This document shows, in pieces, positions 45,241-58,948 of a stretch of DNA of 64,000 bases (its first letter is position 1; the number at the start of each line of letters is the position of its first letter). The notes under the pieces were generated by a model that did not search any database, was not told the origin of the DNA, and saw nothing but the letters and a program-made list of their open reading frames with translations. A program made the translations under genes and the position numbers. The stretch comes from Rostratula benghalensis (taxonomy: Eukaryota > Chordata > Aves > Charadriiformes > Rostratulidae): contig VXAI01000385.1 of the NCBI GenBank assembly GCA_013399305.1, forward strand, positions 467,046-531,045, given 5' to 3'.

Positions 45241-47964
45241 TTTGCTTAAGAATACTGAAGAATTCTTTGAAGGGAGAAAATGGAAGTCTTTTCTCTTAAA
45301 TGCCACTAAATATATACTTATTGTTTACTATCAGTGAAAATTCTGGTTTCTGAAAATTGGTTAGATAAAAGGCTAGAGGAGAGGTGGCCAATTTCCACAT
45401 CCTGCAGGTTGCTTACCCAAAAGCTCATTTAGCCAAACAGTGCGAAGTATGGTCTGAACACTAAGAAGCAAGGACAGAGAGGAATTGAGTAGCTGGTTGC
45501 AAGTGGGCATCCTGCTGCTTCCCAGGGCTTCATCTTTTCCCTTACAATGAGGAAGGCAGGCCATTGCTTTGCAGCAGCCTTTAGTTGTTGGCCTCACAGA
45601 TGTTCTTGGGTCACTTTTCCTTACAAATGGGGATCGAGATTCTCTGTTCTGCTGTGTTGCAGAGGTGACACTTTCCATTTCTACCATCTCTTGGACTGGA
45701 CTGTGTTTTTAAGGGATACCAGAGCCCGGGTTTCCAGCAGTGCAGCTACAGTACACCAAATTTGTACTCTGTGCACTCAGATGCAAGCATGTGTGGCATA
45801 CTAATACATTGCTCCTACATTGCCTATTTTTAAGATTATGAAAAAGCATGAAGTGCTTCAACCAAGACAACTTATTTTTGCTCTCTCTTTTGCCCTCTAC
45901 TGAAAATATATTTGTCCAACCTGCTAATCAATGGTGACTGGTCTGCTGTGTGCTGTCTTATCTGTGTTTGACTATCTTGTCCATTATAATTTGTTGAATA
46001 TAATTTTGTTTGTTATAGCCTAACGTTCAATGAAAATTCTTAACATGTCTGTTCACTCAAAATGAGATTTATTGAGGGTGATGGAAGAATATTTATAATG
46101 TACAGCGTACTGAATCAAAATATACTCATAATAATTGTGGTTTTTTTAAATCTGCATTGGTAAAAAGTTGCAAAGAATTTGAATTAAGGCAAGAGGACTG
46201 CCAAAAAGAGGACAGGATATAAATTATGAAGGGATGCAGAAAATTTTCTTCTGCCTTGCCTTATTTCTTTCAAGACTGAAAATTTTATCTCCAAACTGCA
46301 CAGTATTTATGGAGTTTCTTTGGACACCTGCTTCTTTTAAGGAAAACTAGTTCAGATGTCAGTCAAACACCTGAGATTTAAGTCTCAAACAGAGAATAAG
46401 CTTTGCATGCTCCTGCTTCCAGTCATATATAGGTGTTTTCTGGACTGTGGGTAGAAAAAGGGGCTTTGGGGAGACGAATGTAACTGCATCGGAATCATGA
46501 TGCTATTGAGTGGTGCTAATGAGGAAAGGTTGTACTACAATCCTGTCTTATCCTGTGCCTTCCTTTTCCTACTGGCACATTTCTGTCTCATTTGCTCTCT
46601 TGTGGTTGTGGTATCTGAAGCAGAGATCATCTCTTGCTGTGTGTGAGTCTGGCACAATGAAATCTTGAAGTGGAGGTATTGATGTCTAATAAGAGGAAAT
46701 GGTTCAAGAGCATAGAACAGCTCTGTCCTTGATTCTGTGTGACAGCTCTGGGGCTTGAAGTTGTCCGTGATCTATTAAGGTACTCAAAGGCCATGTCATA
46801 ATGCTAATTATCTTTTTCTACACCTTGATGAAATATATTGGTGCAATTATGGTCCTTTTTTTTTTATATACCCCTATGGCTACTACATGACTGTTAATTG
46901 TTATTGTTAAAACTCTGGGAAATTTTCAGTTTACATGCTAATTGTCAAGTGTCCTACACTTGACAGTTTGTGATTCAAGATGGGTAAGAAAAGTCCTACC
47001 TTAAAAAAACAAACCAAAACAAAACCATACCACAAAAAAGCTCCAAGCACTCCCCAACAATATTCTTGTCACCTTGTTTTAACTTTTTTCATAGCACTAA
47101 CTTGGGTAATCCTAAAACTTCACTGTAGTTGTGTCATCAAACCATGTGGCACCATCTTTCTTGCTATACAGTGTGTGCAGCACCTGGCATCATGCTGTGT
47201 CCTGCAGCAGCGTCCCTCTCCCATGCATTTGTAGAACTCCATTTAGTGAGGGTAACCATGCTGTAAAAACCCACATACTTCTGGAATTTACAAAAACTTA
47301 CTTCATTTCTCCTTCTCTTTATTAACTAGGAGTAAAAACAAAAATCAATCTAATTATGTTCTAGTAGGTGAGTCCAGGGAAAAATAGTCACATGGGCTGT
47401 TCTCCAGGAAGAGTGGTGCAGGCCTAGTGAAGGGCGTGTTGGCTTTGCTTCAGGCTCACTGTTCTGCTGGAAAAACCTTAGGCAAGTGTGGCTAGCACTA
47501 CACTTGTCTGCCCTGTCAACTTCTTCTTGGGGTCAGGACTGACTTTTGCTGCCTGTCTGTGTTAATTGTTGCTGTTTGCATTCCCATTCGTAAGAGTGCT
47601 GTGTCTTGCTTTCTTTCACTTGTTAGGAGAATAACGTTGTCACCTGTGTTACCTAGAAGCAGGCTGGCTGTGGTTTCACCCCCTTGACTCTAGTCAGCAA
47701 GACAGTGCTAAAATGCCTTGTATCTAGCAAACTGGTTAAGAAGTCAGCAACCTGATGATACGTAAGGTAAAAACCTGCAGAGACTGCTCTTCCATGTCTA
47801 AGTCTATTTAAGCGAATGAACAGAAGGCTTACAGCCTAAAGCTTCATTAAACAAGTGGATTTTCAGCTAATGTACTGGAGAGAGGAATGGCTGTGTGTAA
47901 ATGATAATAAGAGACTTCCATATTTAAAGAAACGAAACACAGCAACAACAATAAAAAACAAACC

Positions 47965-47978
47965 AAAAAAAAAAAAAA
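47965..47978 (+). repeat. Poly-A tract in A-rich sequence
   Basis: Fourteen A within an A-rich patch of about 60 bases (47935-47995). Confidence 0.8.
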
Positions 47979-50900
47979 GAAAGGAAAAAACCTAAAGGAA
48001 AATAGCTGTCAAATTGTTCTGAAAGCCACTGGTTTACGTGTCAGTCAGAGGATCTTGCTGCTTATGGCAACAGCCTTTACTGACACAAGATTAGAAACTG
48101 CTTTTTCAACTGTCATCCAGGTCTGTACAAATAATTGATTTTTAGGTTCAGCTGCCAAACTAAAAATAACAACAATAATAAAAAAAGGTTTAGAATGGAT
48201 CACCTGTAAGACTTCCAGCCCTTATCCAAATGGAAAACCACCATTATTTTATGTTATAAAAATATTATTGTTTTAATGTTATTTGTTAATAAGATTGAAA
48301 AAATAATTTGACAGATTTTTCTTATAGGTGTGTTGATTGATTTCTATTCTGATATGATAAAGATAGTGGTTCTTAAATATTTCATACTGGATTTGAATAT
48401 TTAATAATATCAATTAGCTACACTTTTTTTCACATAAAGGGTGAAATTTTGAAAGCTCTCTGTGGCTATGTACTGTATTGTTCTCAAGGGAGACAACTTG
48501 AGCATCTGATAACATCTGGTTGCATGTTCATAAGATTCATAAAGGAAAAGATAAAGATTGTGGTGCCTTCGAGATTTGAATCCTCATTTTCCCTTAAAGT
48601 ATTCAAGTACTTGAAGCCTCTAATGTAACGCAAGCAAAAGTGTACAATTCTCTTTCATCTCCTTGTAGGTAGGTCCAAATAATATCTTGTGATACCCCCA
48701 TACACACAGAAAAGAGGATCTCTCATCCAGCAAAATAGAAGTGGAATTTGTTAAAAAAATAGAGGACATGCTGCTGATCAGGTGCAGGGTAATGTCAGCC
48801 AAGCGTACAGAGCAGCCCTGTTAACAGGAGATTGGTCCTTATTATCCCCTTATCCCTTTATTTCCCACAGTAGTTCCTCTCCAAATTACCTAGATCCATC
48901 CTTTTCCCTGCCTTTGATTCCTCTCCTAAACATCATGTCAGTCAATGCAATCCCCAAATGCTCTTCGTCTGCATCCTGTAATACGTGGATCCTGCCTTGT
49001 GCGGCTGTGCTCCTTTATGTGTGTGCAGACCAGCTTTTATTGTGTAACCTGATTTGTTATCTTGGCTTATTTTTTCAGTCAGTTCATATGTTTAAGGGGG
49101 TCACGGTGACTCAAGGGCCATGTGCATTCTCTCTTTCACACAAGTCTGGGATTTTTTTAGATGAATACATCAGAGCCTGCAGTAGCACCAAGCTGTGTTT
49201 CAAGAAAATTACCTCTGGAAGTGTGTTGCCAGAGTTTTTGCTTTCCCTGAGACTGGTCTAGGAAAGGCTGAGATCAAGAGGAGAGTGACTTCAGTGGAAA
49301 ATGGAGTTTAATATCAATTATGTTTTGCCACCACCAAAATGAAATTTTGTTCACTTCTGAGAAAATTGTCAGCACTTGTCCTAAGTCTGGAAGAAAAGGT
49401 GGATTTTTTAAATTGTTTTTTAAAACTCATGTCTATTAATCAGTTCTTAGTCCTTGTGGCTTCTGGTTTCTGTCTATCAGCTCCAAATGCAAAAAGGCCC
49501 TTAGATAAATTGTCTCCATTCTGACAGCCCTGTTTTCTAACAGCTTTATGCTACACCGCTTTGCATGCCAAACCCAATCCGTTAGTATTAAAAGGGGTCT
49601 GGTAGAAGAGCCAGCTGAACAGTAAGGCCTAAGACGTTGTGATGGTACAACAATTATTTTTTTGGTACTCTATCAAGACTCGAGTCACTCTGTGGTTTTT
49701 GTTTATGGTGGAGACAATGGAATCTGGTTTTCTACATCACACTGGATTTCCATAAAATACTGTTTGTGGAACTGAGATCTCCTGGTTATTCCTATTGCCA
49801 GTAGTACTGGAGACAAAAATGAGTTTATTTCTGCAACTACCACAAAGTCACCATGCTGTAGGCAAATGGGAATTGCCGTGGAGTAAGACTATCTAGGGTG
49901 CTTTCATCATTCTGACCAGAATCCAGAGACTGGTATTGACTACAAGTCCTCTTGCCAAGCAGGAGACATAAAAAGATGTCTATTAAGAAATAACCTGGTT
50001 CTAGGGAATGCCCTTTCTATCTTTGCCTTTCTGGATGTTATCTTCTTGGAAGTAGCTATGGGGCAGCTAACTCCTCTGTGCTCTGGCTGATGTTACAACA
50101 CAGGTGTCTGTGGCTGCAGCCATCCTGAGCTGCACACAGGCAAGAGATAGTTTTGCTTCTGTGCCATCTGCATGTCTGCAAGATACATATGCAAGGAACA
50201 AAGATTTTCACATAGGAAAACCAACAGAAGATCAGAAAAGATATAGGAACAAAAAAAGAAGCAAGTATTAATCACTGGAATTCTAGGAAAACAGTGCTTA
50301 AAAATGCTTTTGGAGGCATGGTATATTAATTAGCTTGATTTTTCTGTTGGTATGCTTTGTCTAATTTGGAGTCAATGACTTTTAAAACTTCGTAGGTGAC
50401 TTCAGTGCGTGCCTTGTAATCTGAAGGAGAAAGATCTTGTATCTTCTATGTACCTCAGCTGTGAAACTGTCTTCAGAGTAAAGAGCTTCCTTACCTTTGT
50501 CTAAATAAGCCATGTGTGATAGCACTGAGAGCTCTGTTCTTTTTTGCCACATGGTAGTGTTCACACCTCAGCTGTTCTCTGTCTATCCATATTCAAGAGG
50601 AATTTGCAAGACCATGGATTTTTTATTAATAGGAAAAATGTTTTCATTGTCCCTGTGTAAATTTGTAATTTTTTTATTGCTCCAATTAGATATTTTTTTT
50701 AATGTAAACATGGGAATGTAGGAATAGGAGACTGAAGAAAAATGGAAAATACTGTGAGCATCTCAGTCAAACTCAATGTTTATTTGAAATATGCTGAAAG
50801 AAGGTGGTTTTTTGCCATGTGAACATACTTCAGTGGGGACTTGCAATAGGAGGAAGGGAAGACTTTCATGTAATGTGTAAATGACTCACCTGGTGATGGG

Positions 50901-51458
50901 GACACAACTGCAATTTGCTATGGACCTGTGCACTTGCTGTAATCCATGCCAACGCTTCTGTTTGGTACACTCTGTGTCATTTCTTCTGTGATAGGTGACA
51001 ACCTGTGACAGATCCTTTCTGAATAAAGGGAAGTTTCTCTGAGGCTCTATCAGATCTCATCTCCTGGCAGAGAAACATCAGAAAGTTTCCAAGGTTTTCA
51101 ACCCGAGTTGTGTGAGCTTCTCTTCCACATTGCCCCTCTGCTGCTTTTTCTTCAGTTGATTTCTGCTCGTCACCTAACATGAACTCATGCAGGCTGCTGC
51201 TTGGTGCTAAGCAAAACAGCTCTGTCCCAAGGAAAGAGCACAACGGAGAGATGCCAATGACCTTCCCTAGCTTCTGAAGAAAAAGTGTTGTGCAAGACAT
51301 TATCTTTGTGTTATATAGCAAATGGAGCTGTTAAATACGGTTTTACCAGGGACATAACTGGTTATCTCCACAGCACTTGAAAATAATTTCAGAGAACATT
51401 TAACAAAGCAGAGCTGGGGGGGTTAATATATATCTAGTGCTATGAGAACCCCTGTTGC

Positions 51459-51512
51459 CAAAGGGAATCTGATGAGGCAGGATGAGGCAGGATGCAAAGG
51501 GAATCTGATGAG
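51459..51512 (+). repeat. Short local direct duplication, 36-bp period
   Basis: CAAAGGGAATCTGATGAG at 51459-51476 recurs exactly at 51495-51512. Between them GGCAGGATGA is itself repeated. It looks like a small slippage-type duplication. Confidence 0.85.
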
Positions 51513-53950
51513 CAGATGAGGCTCTCATCTGTCTGCTTAGAATATGTGATAGCGTAGGGCTCCATGCAGCATGGTGTAGATGTGGGAGGGTACAGCTGCT
51601 CTGTGATGTGAAGCTTGGTGTGGTGTGTACAGAACTAATGGGGAATAAAAACCTTCTGTCCCTGGAGGTCCTCTTCTCTCCTTCTGAATCGGATCTATGC
51701 AATCGGAGCACCTCCTGCACTGGTAATAACTTTGTTTCCTGCAAGGTTCTGTGAAAATACAGACTTGGGGAGAGCTGAGTACTTTTTCTTTGCTTCACAG
51801 TAATTACTTTTTTTTAAAAAAATAAGGATAAAGAGATTAGGAACATAGAGCATCTGGGTCCGAGTGGAGATATGGGCCACAGACTGTGGCCATGGAGGCT
51901 CCCAGACATCTGGTAAGTAATACAGAGCCATTGGAGATTCTGTTTCCCCTTCACCTCAAGTAGCAGCAAGACTTGTCCTTCATTCCTACCCTTTGGCATC
52001 CCCTCCAGGAGGCCAGTGGCCTACAGACAAGGACCCAAGTAGGCTCAATGTTGCCACCTAATGCATGAATCTCTCCTTTGAGCCTTTAAGGCTTCCTGGT
52101 ATCTTACTATGCATGCTGCTGGAGACCAGTTAGGCGTCATGAAAATTCAGATAGTATTTCAGCTGTCTTAACACAGGCAATTTCCATGAAATGCTCTGGA
52201 TTTGATGAACTGCCTTCCCTCTACTTCCATTGAATGCTTTCTCACCTACTCTAGCTGGGGGTATTGTATTTTTCATAGAAGTACAAATCCTAAGAGCAGT
52301 CCTGTGACAATGGCAATGTTTAAGAGTTCAATATTTGCCATTTCATCTGTGGATACAGGGAGAGAGCAAAGGCTTATTGAAATCCAAATGTCTGTTCATC
52401 TTGGCTCTGACTTGGCCTTCTGCCCTGCACCTGTAGCTTGCTGTAGGGCTGAAAAGTAAAGTGGTGTCACAGTGGTGTCACCGGTACAATGAGTAAATGG
52501 AAACAGTTGAAAACCTCAGACATGAATTTGTCTGCTCTCAGCACAAGGTTCTGCTATGTGGAAAACACTCAAGTTTTTTTTGACAAAGGTGGTTCTAAAA
52601 ATCAGATCACTAAAAAAAAAAAATTAACAGTTAGGGGATGTTCCTGAAATGTTTGTTCTTGAAAGGCCTTCCATTCTTACACCATTGGAGACATTTTCAG
52701 TTTGTGACCTTTACTGTTATGGTACCTAACTTAGACTCGTTTTAAAATTTTATTTGAGGTTCTTGTAGTTCTGTTTTGGTGCCCATGGCTGGATCTGCAA
52801 GTTAAAACTACCCTTGACCTTCAGTCAGCAATGATGGGCAGTCACCTAGGCGTTGCTGACTGCCTCAAACTTTAGTTTCTAATTCATCTGATATGAGGAC
52901 AATGTTTGCTTCTCAGTGTTGGGGTTATCAAGTTAATACCACATAAAATAGCTTACCATACTTAGTGGTGAATGGTGTGGCTGAGAACAACCCCACTACA
53001 TTTTGCATTTTAGCAGTGGTTTTACTCCTAAGCTCTCTGGGGATGATTTCTTCCAGGCAGTAAGAAAGATGAGAGAAAGCAGTAAGAAAAAACGGAAGTC
53101 AGGAGAAGGTCACTGCCACTGAGTTGCTGTGCCAGGCTGAAAGCCCAGCCCATTAAATATGAAAATCCATTAATTGTTTAAGTTTTATTTTGTCTTTCTT
53201 TCAGACAAAGGGCAACATAGCCTGAGTAACTAAATAGGTGGACATACATTGGATCACAAAAGTTGCAGGGTGTTTATAACTGTGGAAAATTTTGTCGTAA
53301 ATGTGTGATTAATGCCTTCAATTACTATCTCTAATTGAACAGATGTGGAAAGGGCCCACTTTGTAAACCCCAATAAGCTTACTGCACAGCTTCTAGGAGA
53401 GTATTGAGACCTGGCAGAATCAAACTGTATTGCAATTTGTCTTTTGTAAGCACAGCATGTTGTTGAAGCCTAGCATCAAAATATGAGTTATTGTTGAAAT
53501 TCTGTTGCTTTAATCTGCTGAGTACTGACATTCGAGAAGACAGAAAGGCTGTTTAGCAAATACATCCTTGTGATGTCATTACTATTAAATAATGGGACTT
53601 TAATATATTTAGATCATAATAACGTGTCAGTTAAACATCAAGTAGTCAGTGTGAAGTCCTCAACCACAGTCCTACCTCCTCTTCATTTATCGATGAGCTC
53701 AACAAATAGAAGCCTGCAACAGTGGAAATACAGTACTTACTGAAGGACAGAAACAACTTGCAGGCTGCATCTTTTCCATCACTAATATATGGTGTATGAA
53801 AACTGAATACATTTTTTTAGCTAAAAAACAAGTTTTATTACCAAAACCGTATTTTCCCCCTCTGAAGGCAGTTTTACTGAGATTATGGCATGTTTCCATT
53901 TGGAAACTTTGGATTAAAATTGTAGTCCTGCTTTATTACATAAGGCACCT

Positions 53951-54003
53951 CCTTCTCCCTCTTTCCTCTTTTCTTTCCCCCTGCCCCTCTGTACCCCTTC
54001 CCA
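53951..54003 (+). repeat. Polypyrimidine tract
   Basis: About 50 bases almost entirely C and T (CTTCTCCCTCTTTCC and onward), ending CCCAGG. It resembles an extended splice acceptor tract, but the frame that follows is not convincing. Confidence 0.7.
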
Positions 54004-57000
54004 GGTTTTAAATCTGGAACCAACATGTCCGTTGAAAAAAAAAAATTCTTTTGAAAACCTCCAACAAAAGGGAAATTTTTTTGGTAAATTTTTATCTGTG
54101 TGCAATGGGGAGAGAACTTTTCAAGCATATCTCAATGACTTGCTTGAATTTGTAAAGCAATGGCAAGTCTGGAATCAGAAATCAAGTCTGCTGAACCTCA
54201 TCTCCACATTTCTAAAGCAGTTAGTGCTTCTCCCGAGGTGGTTGCTTTTAAAATGATGGCACAATCACAGAAATCTGATATGCTGTGAAAAAGGAAAACA
54301 CAGTATTTTTTAAAAACCTTGATAGAACGTCAGGGCAGATGGCAGTGGGAGAGAGATGAAAAGCAGTCCTTTGTGCAAACAAAATACATCATATTCTGTT
54401 CACTTTGGTTATGGAGCACATTGCATTGAATTTCATAGCACAGTGTTATCACATAAAAAATATGCAGCTAGAAGTCCATGTTGTTCCAGTTGCCTGCACT
54501 CAAAAAGGCAGCCACCTTCTTACGCTCTCCTCCCTATGCCCTCCCGCCCTCTATATGAAGAAGCAAGCAGGAAACCCCCAAAATGTCCATTAGTAACAGC
54601 AAGGTTTGGAGCTGGGAGCACATTGTTCATTGGGGTATTAGCAGGGATGGTGCTACAGGGATTCACTACCAGCTGAGGTCTCTCTGGTTTCCCTAGAGGT
54701 GCTGCCTGGGGCTGTGATTAAGCAGTTAGGACTCGGATCAGGGGAGCTAGGGTGAAACATTGAAGAGGAACTTGGATGGGGCCAGTACTTCAGCTTCAGC
54801 ATCAGCGTGTCACTACATGATTTCTGCAAGTGTAAAATCAGTGAGACACACATCCTGCTGGTAGTGTAAGTTGAGTGCTGATATATATACATATTTGTAT
54901 GTGGGGGGCTGCCATGCAGACAGCATTCTAAACTGATCTCTTGGCCAATGGCAGCAGCAAGGAATTTAATTTACATTGTAAAAGAGATAATGGTCCAAAC
55001 ATCAGGACTACCACATCCTGGGCCTCTCCAGGATGATTAGGTAAAATAAATTTGCATGAGTGCAATTAATTAGTTCACTCCTGGTCAAAGGATATATACC
55101 TGTGCCTTCTGCTGCTATGAAAGAGGACGTGCACTGACCTGACTCATCTAAGCAAAGTAGGTGAGGTTTCAGTTTGCAGTAATGCAACACAGGAAGCTGG
55201 ATGTTCCCCACAGGTAGATACAACTCAGCAGCAAACATCAATTCAAAAAAAAGGAAGGAAAAAGGAGGAAAGGTTAGACCAACAGTGAGATAGTGTGAGA
55301 GGATGTACTCTGTTCTTCCTAACATTTAAAATAAGAAGGGAGCCCTTGGGTTTTTTTGTTCACTGATACAAGTCTACCATGAATAACATACACCTGTTAT
55401 TGTGCCTTAGGTTCCTCTTTGCTAGTCATGCTTCCTTGTGTGGGATCTGTTCTGGATGATCTTCCTGCCTAAAAAGGGCTGTGTAAGCATGAGAAGTTGT
55501 AATATATCCATGGAAAAATGCGCCAAGGATAGCAGTTACCTCAAAAGAGGTGAGCGCACCAAGCGCTGCTTGGGTGGTGCTGACTTGGAGGTGGTGGTGG
55601 TGCAGCAGCAATGTACCAACCTGGCTTATGAGCTAGTAGCATCTGCTTATTGCTCATTAAGTTTGAGCTCCACAGAAATGTAATTTCCCAGGGGTCTGGC
55701 AGCTCAGTCAAGATCATGTTTGTGAACAAAAGAATGAGTTTGGCCTTTAGAGCTCACGTAAGTACTTCCTTATAGCAGTGACCCTGCAGGAGATAAAAAC
55801 TATGTTTCTAGTGTCAGTTCACTAATAGAAAGCCTTTATGCCAAACCTGAATGCTACTTGAATGGATTTCCTGTAGATTTTTCACCATGTGTTGGGATCA
55901 CAGCAGGAAACTTACTAGTTGTGACCTACACAGAGAGAGAAAGGTGAGAAAAGGTGATACCTTCATGAAATCAATTTGGACTTGTACAACTGATATTTAG
56001 AGAGTGAAATTTCTTTACATGTTCCCTATTTTTAATAAGCTTCCTTTATAGAAAAAACTGTATTCTTCTGCCTCACTTGCCAGGGCTTGTCTTTCAAGAA
56101 CCAGCTTCAAACTGCTAAAAAGCAAAACAATAAGCTGTTTCATTTGGTGAACCAGTGACTTTTTCTGTGCCACTCTCAGGTAATGACTGACTTCAAAATG
56201 AGAAGACGGATCTAAGATTTCTGCTTGCTGCAGGACAGGTGAGGTTTTGGTAGAACATCTCGAGTCTTTTCCTCTGTCTGTATACCTGTGGGTCATGTTG
56301 TGTTCATTCGTCCATGGCCTCCTCACCTCTCCCCAACCTCTAGTCCCCTCTATCAATCTCAAGTGAGAGGCAGGGTTGGATCGCTTCAGGGCCTGTGAGG
56401 GAATCACACCCTTGCTCCCAATGGGAAAACACTTTATTCTATGTGTAACAAAACCAGGTTACTCCTTCTTTTGCACAAGTTCATTGCTAGCCAGGATGGA
56501 TAGTATGCCTGGGAAGGTCTTACAGTTAAGTGTTTGACAATGTCTTGTTAAACCTGCCTCCCATACACTCTTCCACGGGATTATGTTTCTTACTTGTGTA
56601 GCACTTGTCTCTGTGATTTCCTACATTCCTACAAGCTGACTTCCTATATTGAAGTGGTACAGCAGCAAAAAGACCTTTGTATGTTTCTCTTAGTTTGCAT
56701 GGGGCAATTTAGCTCCATTTCATTCCCTGTTGTATTTTTAGAAAAAAAATGTCTTTTTTTAAAAAAATTCTTTCCAGGAAAGAAATATCCCAATCTGAAA
56801 TCCACCCGAGTCAATGTGTGGGGCAGCTCACAAAACTGTCTCTTGGAATTGACAGATATGTCTCAATTGGTCACACAAAGAACTAGGAACTAGGGGGCAT
56901 TAAAGAAGGCCAGCAGGTTACAAACATAAAATAAGAAGAGGAGATGTCTCATGATTTAAGTTTACCTGTGGAGCCACTTGCCACATAATGTAGAGGTTGC

Positions 57001-58451
57001 TGTTTATTGCTGATAGAAGCTCTCGCTGCTTCAGTGGGAGTCGTGAGATTTATTGAAAACAAATTGAAACATGCTAAATAGATAAAAACAACTTTTGGCT
57101 CAACGTCCCAGTGTCCACAAATGTCTGGATGTTGGAAGAGGACCAGGAGGAAGATCCCATACCTGTTTGTTGGTAGCCTGTTCTTAGTGGATGATTAAGG
57201 TTAAAGATAGGGGAGTGGCTTCTGTCCAACTGTCTATGAGGCCTAGGCATGCCCTTACTCTGAACAAGTATGACCATTCTTATGATTTTTGCTGTTCTTA
57301 AAAATGCAAAACTTGTATTAAAAGGAGCCTATATAGCTAAAGAAAAGACTCTGCTAATTTGCTTTTTGAGTTTATGCTTTAACAAGTTCAACAAATTTTT
57401 TTGCTATGTTTGTTAAAGAGCATGTGCAAATGTGAGTCAAGTCATAGAATAGTTTCTAGCAAGCAAGAGCTAGAAAAAATTTAACTTTTTTTTTTTTTCT
57501 CCTCCAAGCTTCAAACTGTGAAAGGGTAAAAGAATAGGTTATCTGTCTGGATTTGTCATGCATTTGATTCTTCCCTTCTGTACAATCTTTTCCTAATTTT
57601 AAAAATGTGACAATAATTCTTCCTCCCCCTTCAAAAAGGGGAGGAGAAAAACTAGCTTTATTTTCCTACCCTTAAGCATGGTCTTATGTGGTGTTAAACT
57701 TACCCTTGTTTTGCTTGAATTTGTTCACCTTTCGTGGGTCATTCTGTCTGACACAGAGAGGATGTGGTACTGTATTCAAGTGAATTTTGTATACTGCATT
57801 CAGGGCGGATTCTGGTGGTTAAGGCCTGTGTGTAGCAAGCAATGGAAACATTTGCATTTTGTATGTGGAGCAATTTAACAGGCAGCCCCAAAAAGGTGAC
57901 ACAACATTAGTGATATTCATCTTCATTGTATTGATCTTATATTTTAATGATAGAAGAAACCTGTTCACTTGACACAAGTTCATTTCCAGCTAATCCTAAT
58001 GGGGAAGGCTCTAAAGAAAAATTATTTTTAAATACTTAATGTCTTTAGTAATTAGATGGAAATAATGTAGTGTGTGCAGGATTTGGGCTTTCAAATACTG
58101 TAAAAAGCTGCAATTTACAACGTAAGTAGTGTACTTTGTGGTTACCTTGAGTCAGGAATATTAATCCTGTGAAGGATTTAATACAAGTTGTAGGATGGTA
58201 GAAAACATGATATCTTTATGATTAATGTGCTTGAAATTTTGTGTTTTGGTAACTTTATTGTACAAACACTGCTAATTGCAAAATCAGGCTGGAGATGGAT
58301 CTTGAAAAACACTTGAAAAGCTGGAACACTATGCCAAAAAATGTGCATCTCAGGAAAGGAAAGAAGCTGTCTGGATTTCTTGCCGTGTATCTAAAGATAG
58401 AGAAGTGGGTGGGCAGGAACACAAAACAGGAGAACACTCTTCCCGCAGGAC

Positions 58452-58794
58452 TTTATTTAGTTCTGTTATCTCCAACACTAAACCTGCTATTGAGCAGGTA
58501 TCAGAACTCTGAGAAGAAGAAATTTTTGCCTTCCTCCTCATTTTCAGTCTCTGCTTTCATGAGATCAAGGGTCTCTTCAGCTTGGGAGTCTGCAATTTGC
58601 TCTACACTCCCAGTGATGGGGAGAGAAGTAGCAACACCTTCCTCTGTGTCTGTCTCAATGGGGGAATGGCTTCTCCACAGGCACACATGTTGGTAACGCT
58701 GGGAGATAAATGCAGAAGGAAATGGCATGGTTTCTTTCAGGGCAAAATTAGTTTCTCCACAAAAAGCAGGACAATGCCATGATTGCTGGGCAAT
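58452..58794 (-). other. Candidate 3'-terminal coding exon, minus strand
   Basis: On the minus strand a 16-T polypyrimidine tract and GTTACAG end at 58795. The following phase 0 frame runs 97 codons from IAQQSWHCPAFCG to EEEGKNFFFSEF and stops at TGA (58501-58503). The C-terminal third is acidic (SVEQIADSQAEETLDLMKAE). AATAAA lies at 58457-58452, about 45 bases after the stop, with T/G-rich sequence beyond it, giving a complete short 3' untranslated region. I do not recognise the protein, and no upstream minus-strand exon was linked. It is the most gene-like segment in the window but could still be chance. Confidence 0.35.
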
Positions 58795-58801
58795 CTGTAA
58801 C

Positions 58802-58817
58802 AAAAAAAAAAAAAAAA
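58802..58817 (+). repeat. Poly-A tract (poly-T on minus)
   Basis: Sixteen A on the plus strand. Read on the minus strand this is the polypyrimidine tract just upstream of the candidate exon acceptor. Confidence 0.85.
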
Positions 58818-58906
58818 CCAGCTGAAAACACAACACACTTTCATGTTTTGTCTAAAATGTTTGATGACAGGAAACTATGCATAAACAAAAGAAAATTGTT
58901 TGGGTG

Positions 58907-58948
58907 GTGTGTGTGTGTGTGTGGGTGTGGGTGTGTGTGTGTGCGCGC
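58907..58948 (+). repeat. GT/GC microsatellite, Z-DNA prone
   Basis: GTGTGTGTGTGTGTG, interrupted by two GGGTGTG steps, then GTGTGTGTGTGCGCGC. Long alternating purine-pyrimidine runs with GC steps favour left-handed DNA under supercoiling. Confidence 0.9.

Larger units (their letters stand above)
40535..58451. other. Non-coding AT-rich DNA
   Basis: No gene or long interspersed repeat is recognised across this 18 kb. It holds simple repeats (G run 41646-41664, ATT repeat with gap 45210-45240, A tract 47965-47978, pyrimidine tract 53951-54003), a short duplication (51459-51512) and one exon candidate (44628-44686). The longest open frame (48782-49261, plus, 159 codons) has no recognisable motif. 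Confidence 0.6.

Noticed and set aside
48365..48390. AGTGGTTCTTAAATATTTCA resembling a hAT-Charlie terminal inverted repeat
   Set aside because: No matching inverted terminus or 8-bp target duplication was found within a reasonable distance.
48782..49261. 159-codon plus-strand frame with a hydrophobic stretch and cysteines
   Set aside because: No recognised motif, no upstream promoter or splice context, and composition like translated non-coding DNA. The length is possible by chance in 64 kb.
51834..51911. Exon-like segment ending at CTG|GTAAGT with an open frame
   Set aside because: The acceptor side (TTTTTAAAAAAATAAG) is poor, and the better upstream acceptor leads to stops in all phases.
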